In this document: one piece after another, positions 9,489-19,413 of the stretch
How positions within the stretch are numbered: the stretch's first letter is position 1
How the letters are laid out: every line of letters begins with the position of its first letter
NCBI GenBank assembly: GCA_002172915.1
Contig: NHBW01000008.1
Coordinates: 51,767-108,894 of the forward strand
Direction: 5' to 3'
Source: Hyphomonas sp. TMED17
GTDB lineage: Bacteria; Pseudomonadota; Alphaproteobacteria; Caulobacterales; Hyphomonadaceae
Length of the DNA stretch: 57,128 bases
Translations under genes and position numbers: made by a program
The notes under the pieces: generated by a model
Database searches by the model: none
Seen by the model: the letters and a program-made list of their open reading frames with translations, nothing else
What the model was told of the DNA's origin: nothing

Positions 9489-10718
9489 TCACACCTCTTT
9501 TTTACTGGAAAAATAATGCCCGATGCGCTGGCTCAACTTCGCAGCAACATCGCGCTTGCTCATCCGCGCCCAGGCCTCCGCTCCAGCATCGGTGATCAGC
9601 ATTATCTGGTTGTCCGCGCCCCCCATAATATCGCCAGAGACATCGTTAGCGGCTATCCAGTCGCATTTTTTCCGGCGCCTTTTATCATGCGCAAGTCCTT
9701 CAACGTCATGGGTTTCGGCGGCAAAACCAATCACCAGCTGCGGGCGACGCGATTCCCGGGCGGCAATCGTTGCAAGAATATCGGGGTTTTGCGTAAGCAC
9801 GATATTCTGCGTCGGGCCGGCACCGTCACCTTTTAATTTGAGTTTTTTGTCCGCGACCGTCTCCGGACGCCAGTCTGCAACGGCCGCAACCGAGACAAAA
9901 ACATCAACATCAGGCGCAGCTTCACAGGCCGCAAGCATTTCAAGCGCTGAATCAACCATAATGCGATCAACACCATTTGGCGCATCAAGTTCGACTGGAC
10001 CAGACACGAGCGTAACCTTCGCCCCGTCAGCCGCGAGTGCTGCGGCGATCTCATACCCCTGCCGACCGCTCGAATGATTTGACAAATAGCGCACCGGGTC
10101 GAGCTTTTCACGGGTTGGCCCGGCCGTAACCAAAGCATGATATCCGGTCAGGCTCCCTTGCCCCGGCATAGCATCGCGCGCCCCGAAATAACTGGCTATT
10201 TCGTCAACGATTTTGACCGTTTCAGGCAGTCGGCCAGGCCCGAACTCACCACATGCCATCTCGCCATTATCGGGATCGAGCACGCGAATGCCGTCCTGAC
10301 GCAATATTTCCAGATTTCGCTGGGTCGCCGGATGCTGCCACATCCGAACATTCATGGCTGGTACCATAAGAACCGGTTTATCCGTTGCAAGCAATGCGGT
10401 TGACGCCAGATCATTGGCGAGACCGCTCGCAGCTTTTGCCATCAGATCCGCTGTTGCCGGACAGACCACGACCAGATCCGCCGATCGCGACAGTTCGATA
10501 TGTCCCATTTCAGCTTCATCATTAAGATCGAAAAGATCGGTAAAAACCTTCTCGCCGGACAAGGCCGACACCGACAGAGTGGTAACAAATTCCGCACCTG
10601 CACGGGTCACAATACACCTGCAAGATATACCACGCCGCGACAAATCGCGGATCAGCTCAAGCGACTTATAGGCGGCAATTCCGCCGCCAATGATCAAAAG
10701 AACCCGTTTCTCGTTCAT
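9489..10718 (-). CDS. coaBC: Bifunctional phosphopantothenoylcysteine decarboxylase/phosphopantothenate-cysteine ligase
   Basis: Carries two steps of coenzyme A synthesis. The first 180 residues are the FMN-binding CoaC domain, with [30 protein letters not shown] and the substrate-clamp segment [12 protein letters not shown] including its Cys. The second half is the CoaB ligase, with [25 protein letters not shown] and [10 protein letters not shown]...KLK. The 409-residue length is standard. It is probably the first gene of a coaBC-dut unit. Confidence 0.97.
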   Translation of the reverse strand: MNEKRVLLIIGGGIAAYKSLELIRDLSRRGISCRCIVTRAGAEFVTTLSVSALSGEKVFTDLFDLNDEAEMGHIELSRSADLVVVCPATADLMAKAASGLANDLASTALLATDKPVLMVPAMNVRMWQHPATQRNLEILRQDGIRVLDPDNGEMACGEFGPGRLPETVKIVDEIASYFGARDAMPGQGSLTGYHALVTAGPTREKLDPVRYLSNHSSGRQGYEIAAALAADGAKVTLVSGPVELDAPNGVDRIMVDSALEMLAACEAAPDVDVFVSVAAVADWRPETVADKKLKLKGDGAGPTQNIVLTQNPDILATIAARESRRPQLVIGFAAETHDVEGLAHDKRRRKKCDWIAANDVSGDIMGGADNQIMLITDAGAEAWARMSKRDVAAKLSQRIGHYFSSKKEV

Positions 10719-10887
10719 ACTTATCCTGCCGACTAGCTTTCAGGAGATATCGCACACTTAAGCTGGAAAGACGACCTCGTCAGCAACCGCTCTGGAAAAT
10801 TGAAATGACTGCCTCATTTGCGATGCTCATCATCTCCGCCTCTGCCGACGCACATCTCTGCGAGAAGCGCGCAAAGCTGATCCGGCA

Positions 10888-11076
10888 TTAGCGGTCGTAT
10901 TTGCTACCCTTCAGCACAAACTGGCGGTCACAATATTTACATGAAACCCGGCCATCAGGGCCCAATTGATACCAAACCAGCGGGTGTCCAAGACTTCCGT
11001 CACCGCCGCTACAGGCGACCTGCTGGGTTTCCACAATAATAATTTCACGCGTATCTTGCGACACTGTATCTGACAT
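10888..11076 (-). CDS. Small zinc-finger protein (zf-CHCC type)
   Basis: 62 residues. A short N-terminus is followed by VACSGGDGSLGHPLVWYQL and VSCKYCDRQFVL, giving a C-x-H-x-C-x2-C zinc site. This matches the zf-CHCC family, related to the NDUFS6 accessory subunit of complex I and common as a free-standing gene in alphaproteobacteria. A role with respiratory complex I is family knowledge and not shown here. Single gene, divergent from the ABC ATPase downstream. Confidence 0.85.
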   Translation of the reverse strand: MSDTVSQDTREIIIVETQQVACSGGDGSLGHPLVWYQLGPDGRVSCKYCDRQFVLKGSKYDR

Positions 11077-11197
11077 AAGACTTTCCCGATGCGGTTAATT
11101 GAGATTGACTACTTCAAGCAGGCATAAATGGTCAATCGGCCTATGAAGAAGCAAATGTGATAGATATAAGAATATGGCCGCTACAAAGTGAGAAGCA

Positions 11198-12139
11198 ATG
11201 ACCGCACCCGACTTTGCAATTGAAACGATAGATCTTTGTAAAACCTATCATGCTGCTGGGAATATGCCTGAAAAACTGGCATTGGATAAAATCAATCTGA
11301 AAGTCCCGAGAGGAAGTATTTTCGGATTGCTAGGTCCCAATGGCGCCGGAAAATCGACATTCATCAATATTCTTGCAGGGCTGGTCACGAAATCCTCTGG
11401 TAAAGTGAATATCTGGGGCCTTGATATCGATACGAATCCGAGATCGTCGCGATCGGCTATCGGTGTGGTGAACCAAGAAATTGCCATGGATCCATTTTTC
11501 ACCCCCCTTCAGGCACTGAATTTTCAGGCCGGTTATTACGGCGTCCCCAAAGAGCAAAGGCGGATACTCGAAATCTTGCAAGCGGTCGGGCTGGACGACA
11601 AGAAGGACGCCTATGTTCGCCAGCTGTCCGGTGGCATGAAGCGTCGCCTGATGGTGGCGAAAGCGCTGGTTCATAATCCGCCGGTCCTGATCCTTGACGA
11701 ACCCACGGCCGGGGTTGATGTCGAACTTCGTCGGTCCCTCTGGTCCTATGTACGTGAACTCAACGAAATGGGCACAACAATTATTCTGACGACTCATTAT
11801 CTCGAAGAGGCTGAAGAGCTTTGCAATGAGATTGCCATTATCAATGACGGACGCGTGCTGACGCAGGAACCCAAACAGCAATTATTAGGACGACTCGACA
11901 AAAGAGTTCTGAGCATCACCCCCCGCGAGCCGGTGACGCAAATACCCGATAGCCTTGCCGGTCTTGACGCCAGTATTTCTGCCGATGGCACAATCCTGAT
12001 CAAATTCAGAACAGCTGAAACGGGAATCGGTCGCTTGCTGGAACAGGTTCGCGAGGCCGGTATAGGAATTTCCGACCTCGCGACCTCGCAACCGAGCCTT
12101 GAAGACGTATTTGTCGCGATGACGAGTAGAGCCGCTTAG
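11198..12139 (+). CDS. ABC transporter ATP-binding protein (YadG/DrrA-like)
   Basis: 313 residues. Walker A is GLLGPNGAGKST, the Q-loop NQE, the signature LSGGMKRR, Walker B LILDEPTAGVD with the catalytic Glu replaced in none of the key positions, and the H-loop TTHYLEEAE. The C-terminal 80 residues are the extra domain seen in drug/lipid or polysaccharide ABC-2 exporters. Such ATPases normally pair with an ABC-2 permease encoded next to them. Here the next gene is the convergent mtnP, only 4 bases away, so any partner must be elsewhere. The substrate is unknown. Confidence 0.9.
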   Translation: MTAPDFAIETIDLCKTYHAAGNMPEKLALDKINLKVPRGSIFGLLGPNGAGKSTFINILAGLVTKSSGKVNIWGLDIDTNPRSSRSAIGVVNQEIAMDPFFTPLQALNFQAGYYGVPKEQRRILEILQAVGLDDKKDAYVRQLSGGMKRRLMVAKALVHNPPVLILDEPTAGVDVELRRSLWSYVRELNEMGTTIILTTHYLEEAEELCNEIAIINDGRVLTQEPKQQLLGRLDKRVLSITPREPVTQIPDSLAGLDASISADGTILIKFRTAETGIGRLLEQVREAGIGISDLATSQPSLEDVFVAMTSRAA

Positions 12140-12143
12140 GCAG

Positions 12144-13025
12144 CTATTGCGGGCTTAACACCCGCCCGGCGACGGCATCCAGCTTGGCGATCTGATCCGG
12201 ATCGCGAGCCTCTGGCGCGGTAATCAACGCAAAATCGAGACAGGTCTCGATCCCCTGTGGCGACAATGTTCTTGGAACCGCCTGCAGCTGCTGGGCCAGA
12301 TTCTGCAATGTCTGCTGCGCGTGCGCTGTATTTTTCTGCATAATATCGAGGACATCGGTAACTTCGACACCATTTTCGCCTTCGCGCCAGCAGTCATAAT
12401 CGGTGACCATGGCCATTGTCGCATACGGCAGCTCCGCTTCACGCGCCAATTTCGCTTCAGGCATATTTGTCATCCCGATTACATCACATCCCCATTGCCG
12501 ATAGAGGTAGCTTTCGGCCCGGGAGGAAAATTGCGGCCCCTCCATAGCGAGATAAGTACCGCCTTGGTGAATTTTTACGCCCGTCGGTCCGGCAGCCTCG
12601 GCAACCAGTCCAGACAAGCGCCGACAGACCGGATCAGCCATTGAAACGTGCGCCACAACCCCGTCACCGAAAAAACTATTGTCACGGTGGATCGTTCGAT
12701 CAATGAACTGGTCAACAAACACGAAGTCACCGGGCGCATAGGCTTCACGTAACGACCCGCAGGCCGAAATTGACACAATATCGCTACAGCCCAGACGCTT
12801 TAAAGCATCGATATTCGCACGGTATGGTACGGCTGAGGGTGTTAGCCGGTGTCCTTTGCCATGACGGGGCAGAAAGACAAAGCTGATGGCACCGATCCGG
12901 CCTTTGACAAGGCGATCGGATGGCGCGCCCCAAGGCGTCTCCAAATCTATCGTTTCGGTATCCTGCAGGCCTTGTAGATCATACAGCCCAGATCCACCGA
13001 TCACACCGATTACCCAATTATCCAT
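12144..13025 (-). CDS. mtnP: S-methyl-5'-thioadenosine phosphorylase
   Basis: Phosphorolyses methylthioadenosine to adenine and methylthioribose-1-phosphate, recycling the by-product of polyamine and homoserine-lactone synthesis. At 293 residues it shows IGGSGLYDL, the phosphate and base segments (FLPRHGKGH, NIDALKRLG, SACGSL), GPQFSSRAE and the purine-site GMTNMPEAKLAREAELPYA with TDYDCW. It starts 16 bases after a rho-independent terminator that closes the petABC operon, so it needs its own promoter inside or just upstream of that hairpin, or it relies on read-through. Confidence 0.94.
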   Translation of the reverse strand: MDNWVIGVIGGSGLYDLQGLQDTETIDLETPWGAPSDRLVKGRIGAISFVFLPRHGKGHRLTPSAVPYRANIDALKRLGCSDIVSISACGSLREAYAPGDFVFVDQFIDRTIHRDNSFFGDGVVAHVSMADPVCRRLSGLVAEAAGPTGVKIHQGGTYLAMEGPQFSSRAESYLYRQWGCDVIGMTNMPEAKLAREAELPYATMAMVTDYDCWREGENGVEVTDVLDIMQKNTAHAQQTLQNLAQQLQAVPRTLSPQGIETCLDFALITAPEARDPDQIAKLDAVAGRVLSPQ

Positions 13026-13040
13026 TGCGCCGCTCCATAC

Positions 13041-13070
13041 AAAAATCCCGTCCAGATTGCTCTAGACGGG
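13041..13070 (-). terminator. Rho-independent terminator of the petABC operon
   Basis: On the minus strand the sequence folds as CCCGTCTAGA, loop GCAA, TCTGGACGGG, with one mismatch in a 10-bp stem, followed by ATTTTT. It lies just after petC and just before mtnP. Confidence 0.8.
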
Positions 13071-13092
13071 ACTAATAAGTCTAGGGTTTTTC

Positions 13093-14034
13093 CTAGTGTC
13101 CGACATTCCGCCAGATGCGCTGATATGAGAACCAGAGCAGGCCGGCAAGGAATATAAGGTAAAGCATTGTAGGCAGTCCCAACGATTTGCGCTGGGATTG
13201 TTTCGGCTCGCCTGCCCATTGCAGGAACTGCGCGACATCATAAGCCATCTGGTCAATCGTCGCTTCAGTTCCGTCCATGTAATCCACCCGACCATCGGTC
13301 AACTGGGACGGCATGGCGAGAAAGCCGCCATACGGCACATGACGCGGATCACCTGACCACTGCGCACTGACATCACCGGGCATATACGGATTGTAGTATT
13401 GTCCCAGCGGCTGGACCAGCTCACCATGGAAGTAGTCGTCGTCAAACGTAATGACATTAACCGGAAGACCATCCTCGCCAGTGCGTGTTTCGATGTCTTC
13501 AGGATCGAGATATCCAGTTAGAAGCGAGTAAACATAACTTGCGCCGTCACCGTCATTCCCGTGTCCACGCGCTTTGGTGATCACCGACAGGTCCGGCGGC
13601 AGCGCACCATTATTGGCAGCGCGTGCAGCCTGATCATTTGCATACGGAGATCTGAACCGGTCCGACGGACGGGCCGGCCGGTAGTCATAGTCACCAACAT
13701 CATTTGGCACCGGATCGAGGATTTCATCCTCAGCGGCAAACTGCTTTACCAGCGGATTGTCATTCGCATTCGGGTACATTGCGTCATAGAAAGGTCCACC
13801 CGGTTCACCGAGATTACGATATGAGAGCAGCTTCATACCGTGGCAGGACGCACAAACTTCACGGTAGACTTGGAAGCCCCGCTGCACACTGTCGATCTCT
13901 AATTTACCAACCGGGCTAGCGAAACTCCAACCATCCTCTGGTGCGTGGGCATGTTTTGCACCGCCAGCAGCGTGAGCCGACAGGCTCAATGCAGATGCGG
14001 CGAATACAGCGTTCAAGATTCGGAAAAACGTCAT
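13093..14034 (-). CDS. petC: Cytochrome c1
   Basis: Heme-c subunit of the bc1 complex (complex III), which passes electrons from the Rieske centre to cytochrome c in the periplasm. 313 residues with a cleavable signal ending near HAAGG. The heme site CASCH lies near residue 60. The Met-ligand region is around GGFLAMPSQLTDG. A C-terminal membrane anchor (TMLYLIFLAGLLWFSY) is followed by a basic tail. It is the last gene of petA-petB-petC, 15 bases after petB, and is followed by a terminator. Confidence 0.97.
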   Translation of the reverse strand: MTFFRILNAVFAASALSLSAHAAGGAKHAHAPEDGWSFASPVGKLEIDSVQRGFQVYREVCASCHGMKLLSYRNLGEPGGPFYDAMYPNANDNPLVKQFAAEDEILDPVPNDVGDYDYRPARPSDRFRSPYANDQAARAANNGALPPDLSVITKARGHGNDGDGASYVYSLLTGYLDPEDIETRTGEDGLPVNVITFDDDYFHGELVQPLGQYYNPYMPGDVSAQWSGDPRHVPYGGFLAMPSQLTDGRVDYMDGTEATIDQMAYDVAQFLQWAGEPKQSQRKSLGLPTMLYLIFLAGLLWFSYQRIWRNVGH

Positions 14035-14049
14035 AACCGTTCAGAGTCC

Positions 14050-15495
14050 CTATTCAGCCGGTACGGCAGAAGCGCCGTCCTGATGGCCTAACACAGCCTT
14101 GTGGATTGCTTCTGGCTCACCTTTCGGTTGCTCGCGAAGTCCGAGCAATGGCAGAATGACCAGGAAATAGGCGAAGTAATAGACGGTCAGGATCTGCGCG
14201 AGGTGGATAAACCGGAACGCAGCGGCCTTCGCAACGCTAATCGATACCACCGCACCTTGCGCAGCCTGCTCAGCTTTGAACTCGATGGCGGCATCATAAT
14301 CCTCGAACAGTTCGCGCCCCTCGACGCCTGCCACTGTCGTATATTCGATGACCAATTTGTCGGACCCCATCGAAATGATTGGATCGTCCGGATTGGAGGC
14401 ACCACACCAACCGAGTAATAGACACACCGCGACAAATCCGAAGAAGAACTGCTTTGCCACCGGGCGATAGCGCATTGACTTCACTTTCGAAGAGTCGAGC
14501 CATGGTAGCACGAAAAGTACGGCTATTGCAGCAAACATGAACAACACGCCGAGCAGCTTCGCCTCAATCGGGCCGATGTCGAATGTGATCGCCCGCAGGA
14601 TCGCGTAAAACGGCAGCAAATACCATTCCGGCACGATATGCGCCGGTGTCACCAGCGGGTTCGCCTCGATATAATTGTCAGCATGTCCCAGCACGTTTGG
14701 TGCGTAGAAAACAAAGCCCGCAAAGACGACCAGGAAGACAACAATCGCGAAACCATCCTTGACGGTATAATAGGGGTGGAAAGGAACCGTATCCTTTTCA
14801 ACATCCTTAACTTCGACACCGGTCGGATTGTTATTTCCGGGAACATGCAATGCCCAAATGTGAAGAATGACAACGCCAGCGATCATGAATGGCAGCAAAT
14901 AGTGCAGCGAGAAGAAGCGCTGCAGCGTCTGGTTACCGATCGAGGGTCCGCCCAGAAGCCAGGCCTGAATGCTTTCCCCGACAAGCGGAATAGACCCGAA
15001 CAGGCTGATAATTACGTTTGCGCCGTGCAGCGACATTTGTCCCCATGGCAACATATAGCCAAGGAATGCCGTGGCCATCATCAACAGATAAATGATGCAG
15101 CCAAGGATCCACAGAACCTCTCGTGGCGCCTTGTATGAGCCATAATAGAGACCGCGGAACATATGGATATATACTGCGAGGAAGAACATGGATGCGCCGA
15201 CGGCGTGCATATAACGCAACAGCCAGCCAAACGGCACATCACGCATGATCCGTTCGACTGAGGCAAAGGCCAGATCGACTGATGCTGTATAGTGCATCGC
15301 CAGGACAATCCCGGTAATAATCTGGATCATCAGACAGATCGCCAGAATACCACCAAATGTGTACCAGTAATTCAGGTTTTTTGGGGTCGGGAAATCAACA
15401 AAGCTATCATGCGCCAGCCGGATTATCGGTAGTCGCGTATCTAGCCATTTCTCAAAGCCACTATTTGGCTTGTAGGTGGACTCGTGTCCGCTCAT
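14050..15495 (-). CDS. petB: Cytochrome b of the bc1 complex, with an extra C-terminal loop
   Basis: Membrane subunit with two b hemes and the Qo/Qi quinone sites. At 481 residues it is longer than the usual 405-440. The N-terminal transmembrane core has [16 protein letters not shown] and [13 protein letters not shown], the His ligands, and [14 protein letters not shown] as the PEWY Qo motif. Between [13 protein letters not shown] and the final helix ([16 protein letters not shown]) lies an unusual soluble insert of about 45-50 residues rich in Glu and Ala. The C-terminal tail after the last helix is hydrophilic. It is the middle gene of the operon, 18 bases after petA. Confidence 0.96.
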   Translation of the reverse strand: MSGHESTYKPNSGFEKWLDTRLPIIRLAHDSFVDFPTPKNLNYWYTFGGILAICLMIQIITGIVLAMHYTASVDLAFASVERIMRDVPFGWLLRYMHAVGASMFFLAVYIHMFRGLYYGSYKAPREVLWILGCIIYLLMMATAFLGYMLPWGQMSLHGANVIISLFGSIPLVGESIQAWLLGGPSIGNQTLQRFFSLHYLLPFMIAGVVILHIWALHVPGNNNPTGVEVKDVEKDTVPFHPYYTVKDGFAIVVFLVVFAGFVFYAPNVLGHADNYIEANPLVTPAHIVPEWYLLPFYAILRAITFDIGPIEAKLLGVLFMFAAIAVLFVLPWLDSSKVKSMRYRPVAKQFFFGFVAVCLLLGWCGASNPDDPIISMGSDKLVIEYTTVAGVEGRELFEDYDAAIEFKAEQAAQGAVVSISVAKAAAFRFIHLAQILTVYYFAYFLVILPLLGLREQPKGEPEAIHKAVLGHQDGASAVPAE

Positions 15496-15513
15496 CGGTC
15501 CTTGTCCTTTCCG

Positions 15514-16083
15514 TTACAGTGAGATTTTGACGACACTGGCCGTCACATATTCATAATTGGGAATCGGCAGATTAGTCGGCGCGGGCCCCTTACGGATGCG
15601 GCCGGACGTATCATAGTGGGATCCGTGACATGGGCAGTCCCAGCCGCCATAGTCGCCAACATTACCCTGTGCCGGGCCAACTGGAACACAGCCAAGGTGG
15701 GTACAGCTGCCCGAGGTTACCAAAATCGCCGGGTTCAAAGACCCATCAGGCAAAGGTGCCAGACGATCAGCATCGGTTTCCGGATCGCGCAGATCGGCCA
15801 GAACCGCATTATCTGCCTCGGCAATCTCGTTTTCCGTCCGGTGACGCAGGAAAAACGGTTTGCCACCAATCAAAACACGGATTTCACCGCCCGCCGGTAT
15901 TTTCGAGACATCAACCTCGAGACTCGACGCGGCTTTTGTGTCGCCCGCCGCATTCATTTGATCGATCAAGGGGTAAGCTACCAGACCCGCCCCGCCGGCC
16001 GCGGCCGCGATGGTGGCAACGTGTATAAAATCCCGACGTTCCTCATCGACCGCTTCTAGAGCTGCACTATGATTATCACTCAC
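15514..16083 (-). CDS. petA: Ubiquinol-cytochrome c reductase iron-sulfur (Rieske) subunit
   Basis: 189 residues, GTG start at 16083 with a GAGGA-like ribosome site. The N-terminus carries a twin-arginine motif (ERRDFIHVATIA) followed by a hydrophobic helix, so export is by Tat with the helix kept as an anchor. The 2Fe-2S cluster boxes are CTHLGC and CPCHGSHYD, each supplying one Cys and one His ligand plus the disulfide Cys. First gene of petABC. Confidence 0.97.
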   Translation of the reverse strand: MSDNHSAALEAVDEERRDFIHVATIAAAAGGAGLVAYPLIDQMNAAGDTKAASSLEVDVSKIPAGGEIRVLIGGKPFFLRHRTENEIAEADNAVLADLRDPETDADRLAPLPDGSLNPAILVTSGSCTHLGCVPVGPAQGNVGDYGGWDCPCHGSHYDTSGRIRKGPAPTNLPIPNYEYVTASVVKISL

Positions 16084-16146
16084 GTCTTCATATCCTCAGG
16101 CGAAGTTTTATTTATCCAACCGATAAACGCATAACCGTTTCATTGC

Positions 16147-16167
16147 ATTGCGGCGCAGCGCCGCAAT
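16147..16167. repeat. Perfect 21-bp inverted repeat between petA and hemF
   Basis: The sequence ATTGCGGCGC-A-GCGCCGCAAT reads the same on both strands around one central base. It sits in the 242-bp divergent spacer, 64 bases upstream of petA and 159 upstream of hemF. It has no T tract on either side, so it may be an operator or a structured leader; no known regulator box was recognised. Confidence 0.6.
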
Positions 16168-16325
16168 CGGCTATTCACAGGCCGCTAACCCGACTTGCAG
16201 ATGTTTTCAAGCTCTTCGCGCGTCAAATTCTGCGACAGAATATCAGTTAAGCTTCATTATCGGCTTTATGAACCTTAATCTAACGTGACATAACAACCCT
16301 TCCGCAATTTAAAAAGAAACACGAG

Positions 16326-17204
16326 ATGACAGTGAAAAACTCCCAAAAAGAGCGTGCCGCAGATTGGTTCCAGAAACTCCAATCCGACATCATCGCGCGT
16401 TTTGAAAGCCTCGAACAAATGGCAGAACCGCCGCTTTATCGGGGTGCAGCGGGAACCTTTGAACGAAAAGACTGGGTACGCGGCGACGGCTCCGAGGATC
16501 TTGGAGGCGGCAAAATGGCAATTATGCGCGGTCGGCTTTTCGAAAAAGTCGGTGTGCATTTTTCCGAAGTCAAAGGCACGTTCAGTGAAGCCTTTCAGGC
16601 CCAGATCCCGGGCGCTGCGGAATCGGGTGGGACATTCTGGGCAAGTGGAATTTCCCTGATCGCACACATGTGGAACCCGCATATTCCGGCTGTCCATATG
16701 AATACCCGCATGCTGGTGACCTCTGAAAGCTGGTTTGGCGGCGGCGCTGATCTGACTCCGCTGCTCGATTGTGACAGACAGCCGGACGCACCTGACACTG
16801 TCGACTTTCATGCGGCCATGAAATCGGCATGTGATGCCCATGACCCGACCTTTTACCCGACTTTCAAAGATCGCTGCGACACGTACTTCCACCTCGCCCA
16901 CCGGAACGAGCCACGCGGCACAGGGGGTATCTTTTACGATCGCCATAATACCGGCGATTGGGAAAATGATTTCGCATTCACACAGGATGTCGGTCGGGCC
17001 TTTGCCAATATTTACCCCGAACTTGTGAAGTGGCGGATGAATAATGGCTGGAACGAAAGCCAGCGTGACGAACAACTCATTCGGCGCGGCCGGTATGTCG
17101 AGTTCAATCTTCTCTATGACCGCGGCACAACCTTCGGGCTGAAAACCGGCGGCAATATAGAGAGTATTCTTTCAAGCATGCCGCCTTTGGTAAAATGGCC
17201 CTAA
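16326..17204 (+). CDS. hemF: Oxygen-dependent coproporphyrinogen III oxidase
   Basis: Decarboxylates coproporphyrinogen III to protoporphyrinogen IX with O2, late in heme synthesis. 292 residues. Signature stretches are [42 protein letters not shown], and the C-terminal [20 protein letters not shown] with [13 protein letters not shown]. It is divergent from petABC, whose cytochromes need heme. Its last 4 bases overlap the end of the convergent cca gene. Confidence 0.97.
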   Translation: MTVKNSQKERAADWFQKLQSDIIARFESLEQMAEPPLYRGAAGTFERKDWVRGDGSEDLGGGKMAIMRGRLFEKVGVHFSEVKGTFSEAFQAQIPGAAESGGTFWASGISLIAHMWNPHIPAVHMNTRMLVTSESWFGGGADLTPLLDCDRQPDAPDTVDFHAAMKSACDAHDPTFYPTFKDRCDTYFHLAHRNEPRGTGGIFYDRHNTGDWENDFAFTQDVGRAFANIYPELVKWRMNNGWNESQRDEQLIRRGRYVEFNLLYDRGTTFGLKTGGNIESILSSMPPLVKWP

Positions 17205-18412
17205 TCTCGCAATTTAGGCAGTAAAGAAGACCGGCTAAGCTGAAAATTAGACTTAACCCAGTCATGCTCAAGCCGCTTCAGAGCCTGACCAATCTTCGCA
17301 CCGCTTAGTCCCGCCGCCAGCGCATCATCACCTGACACCGGGAATGATGGCCGTTGCCAGTTCGAACAAAATTCTACCAGCGCAGCGTCCGGCACGCATC
17401 GATCATACCCGCTATCTGTGAGAACCCGGTCTAAAACTGCGACGCAACCGTGCCAGTAGAGCAGACGACTTAAATCGGGGATGGCTAAGGATCGATCAGA
17501 CTTATTAACCGCAGGCAGGGTTATGGCTGTCCACTGCCGTAACCGGTCACGGGCCTTGTTCGGCAATTTCAATCGGGCGGATAGATCAAGCGCGTCCCGC
17601 TCCTGCCGAGGGAAAAGTGTCATAAGACGCCGAACGGGATCAGGCGACAGACCGAGCTTCCTTTCGTTGTGCAGCAATGTCTGAAGCCCGACCAGATCGT
17701 GCTGACAGGCCCCGATAATTTTGCTCAGAACGTTACTATCCAGCATCGCGCTGACTGATGGCAACGGATCTGGCGCGGCCAATAATTTCTGCATTTCCTT
17801 CCAGAGCCGCTCCTGCGCGATCTGTTCAAGCCCGTCACGATGGCGCTGACACGCAGCTAGCCCGCCCGGATCAATCCCGCCGCCATACCAGGCATTAAAC
17901 CGGAAGAACCTCAAAATCCGGAGATAGTCTTCACGCAGACGCTGATCAGCATCCCCGATAAACACAACCTGCCTTCGCCGCGCATCATCGACGCCATTGA
18001 ACGGGTCCCAGATTTGACCCTCAGCCGTCATGTAAATGGCATTCAGTCGGAAATCGCGACGGCGCGCATCTTCTTCCCAGTCTTCGGTAAATGCGACCAC
18101 GGCACGCCGGCCATCAGTAGATACGTCACGTCGCAAACTGGTTATTTCAAAGCTGGTGCCATCAACAATGGCGGTCACCGTACCATGGTCCAGCCCAGTC
18201 GGTATTACCCGGATGTCCGCCGCCTCCAAAGCCGCCAGAACCGCCGCCGGCTCGAGCTGGGTCGCAATGTCAATATCATCGACAACATGATGCATTATTG
18301 TGTTGCGAACGCAGCCGCCGACAAACCGCGCACAATCTGGCCTGACGGTGTTGAACACAGCCATGAGTTTGCTTGTGTGCGCTGCAGTCAACCATTCAGG
18401 AGAAGGCATCAA
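17201..18412 (-). CDS. cca: CCA tRNA nucleotidyltransferase
   Basis: 403 residues. Adds or repairs the 3' CCA of tRNAs, or functions as a poly(A) polymerase-like relative. The head domain has [11 protein letters not shown] and the metal-binding DIDIAT, with [11 protein letters not shown] and [12 protein letters not shown] as the later nucleotidyltransferase motifs, and the [15 protein letters not shown] neck motif. The C-terminal part is helical and weakly conserved, as usual. It is followed 2 bases upstream on the same strand by the DUF6111-like gene. Confidence 0.94.
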   Translation of the reverse strand: MMPSPEWLTAAHTSKLMAVFNTVRPDCARFVGGCVRNTIMHHVVDDIDIATQLEPAAVLAALEAADIRVIPTGLDHGTVTAIVDGTSFEITSLRRDVSTDGRRAVVAFTEDWEEDARRRDFRLNAIYMTAEGQIWDPFNGVDDARRRQVVFIGDADQRLREDYLRILRFFRFNAWYGGGIDPGGLAACQRHRDGLEQIAQERLWKEMQKLLAAPDPLPSVSAMLDSNVLSKIIGACQHDLVGLQTLLHNERKLGLSPDPVRRLMTLFPRQERDALDLSARLKLPNKARDRLRQWTAITLPAVNKSDRSLAIPDLSRLLYWHGCVAVLDRVLTDSGYDRCVPDAALVEFCSNWQRPSFPVSGDDALAAGLSGAKIGQALKRLEHDWVKSNFQLSRSSLLPKLRD

Positions 18413-18414
18413 AC

Positions 18415-18783
18415 TTACCTATCTAACGCAGTACTGTCAGGATTATCATCAAGCCCCACACCCTCGGCCACACCGCCCGGATCATCCGTTCCGGGAACAC
18501 CAACACGACTGAGATCACTGTCGCAAACATAGCGTTGCCCTGCGATCAGCTCGCCATCGACCAGCTGGCTTTTAGAATAACAGTAACCGCGATCGACATT
18601 ATCAAGGACGATGAAGGCAAACCACGATATCAATGCGAGTATCAAACCGGCACCAAACAATGTCTTGGTAGGCCAGGCCTGTCGTCCCTCCTCGGCCGCA
18701 TTTGATATTGCAAGTCGGTACAGCCCATAGCCAATGAATGGCAGCAGAAAGAAAAATAGCTGGAACAATAGTCTAAGCGGCAT
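18415..18783 (-). CDS. Small membrane protein, probably DUF6111 family
   Basis: 122 residues. Two predicted membrane helices, residues 3-20 (LRLLFQLFFFLLPFIGYGLY) and about 40-60 (FGAGLILALISWFAFIVL). The C-terminal half is soluble and acidic, with two Cys. Position between cca and a CoA pyrophosphatase-type NUDIX gene is the usual place of DUF6111 proteins in alphaproteobacteria; that name is inferred from context and N-terminal pattern. No function is known. Confidence 0.7.
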   Translation of the reverse strand: MPLRLLFQLFFFLLPFIGYGLYRLAISNAAEEGRQAWPTKTLFGAGLILALISWFAFIVLDNVDRGYCYSKSQLVDGELIAGQRYVCDSDLSRVGVPGTDDPGGVAEGVGLDDNPDSTALDR

Positions 18784-18786
18784 GTG

Positions 18787-19413
18787 TCAAACCTCGATAT
18801 CGTACAATGTGTCATATAATACGCGAATAATGCCAGCGGTAACGCCCCAAATTCTAAAACCTTGCCATGGCATTTCAACATAAGAGCGCCGGCGTCCCTG
18901 CCAGACGCCCTCGCCATGATTGTGATTGGTCTTGTTAAAAATGAAACCCAATGGCGCTTCAAATACGTCAGCAACTTCGTAAGGATCCGGTTTCGCGATA
19001 AAATTCGCTGGCAAAACTCCAATAACCGGCGTGATTCGGAACTCGCTGCCCGAAATATACGGGGCCGAACAGCCAATCAGATCAACATGCGTTGCATCGA
19101 CGCCAACCTCCTCGCTCGCTTCGCGCAACGCCGCTGCCACAACACTTTTGTCACCGGCATCAACCTTACCGCCGGGAAACGCCACCTGCCCGGGATGAGA
19201 GGCCATTGTGTCAGGTCGCCGGGTCAATAGCATCGTTGCTCCCGACGCACGTGGTATGACGGGAATCAGAACGGCCGCCGGCCGCACCAGCGGCAATTTT
19301 TCCGGCGCAATCATATCAGTGTCGCCGCCAACCGGCAGGCACCCCGCTTCATCGACCGGATCAAGACGGACCCGGGCGCGATCAAGGAAATCGTCGAGTG
19401 TAGAAAAAGTCAT
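18787..19413 (-). CDS. NUDIX hydrolase, CoA pyrophosphatase type
   Basis: 208 residues. The NUDIX box is GGKVDAGDKSVVAAALREASEEVG; Asp takes the place of the first Glu, as is common in CoA pyrophosphatases of the NudL/YeaB type. The preceding VLIPVIPRASGATMLLTRRPD and SHPGQVAFPGG match the same subfamily (UPF0035-like segment). It probably cleaves CoA to 3',5'-ADP and phosphopantetheine. Its start overlaps the end of the DUF1285 gene by 4 bases, so the two are translationally coupled. Confidence 0.9.
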   Translation of the reverse strand: MTFSTLDDFLDRARVRLDPVDEAGCLPVGGDTDMIAPEKLPLVRPAAVLIPVIPRASGATMLLTRRPDTMASHPGQVAFPGGKVDAGDKSVVAAALREASEEVGVDATHVDLIGCSAPYISGSEFRITPVIGVLPANFIAKPDPYEVADVFEAPLGFIFNKTNHNHGEGVWQGRRRSYVEMPWQGFRIWGVTAGIIRVLYDTLYDIEV

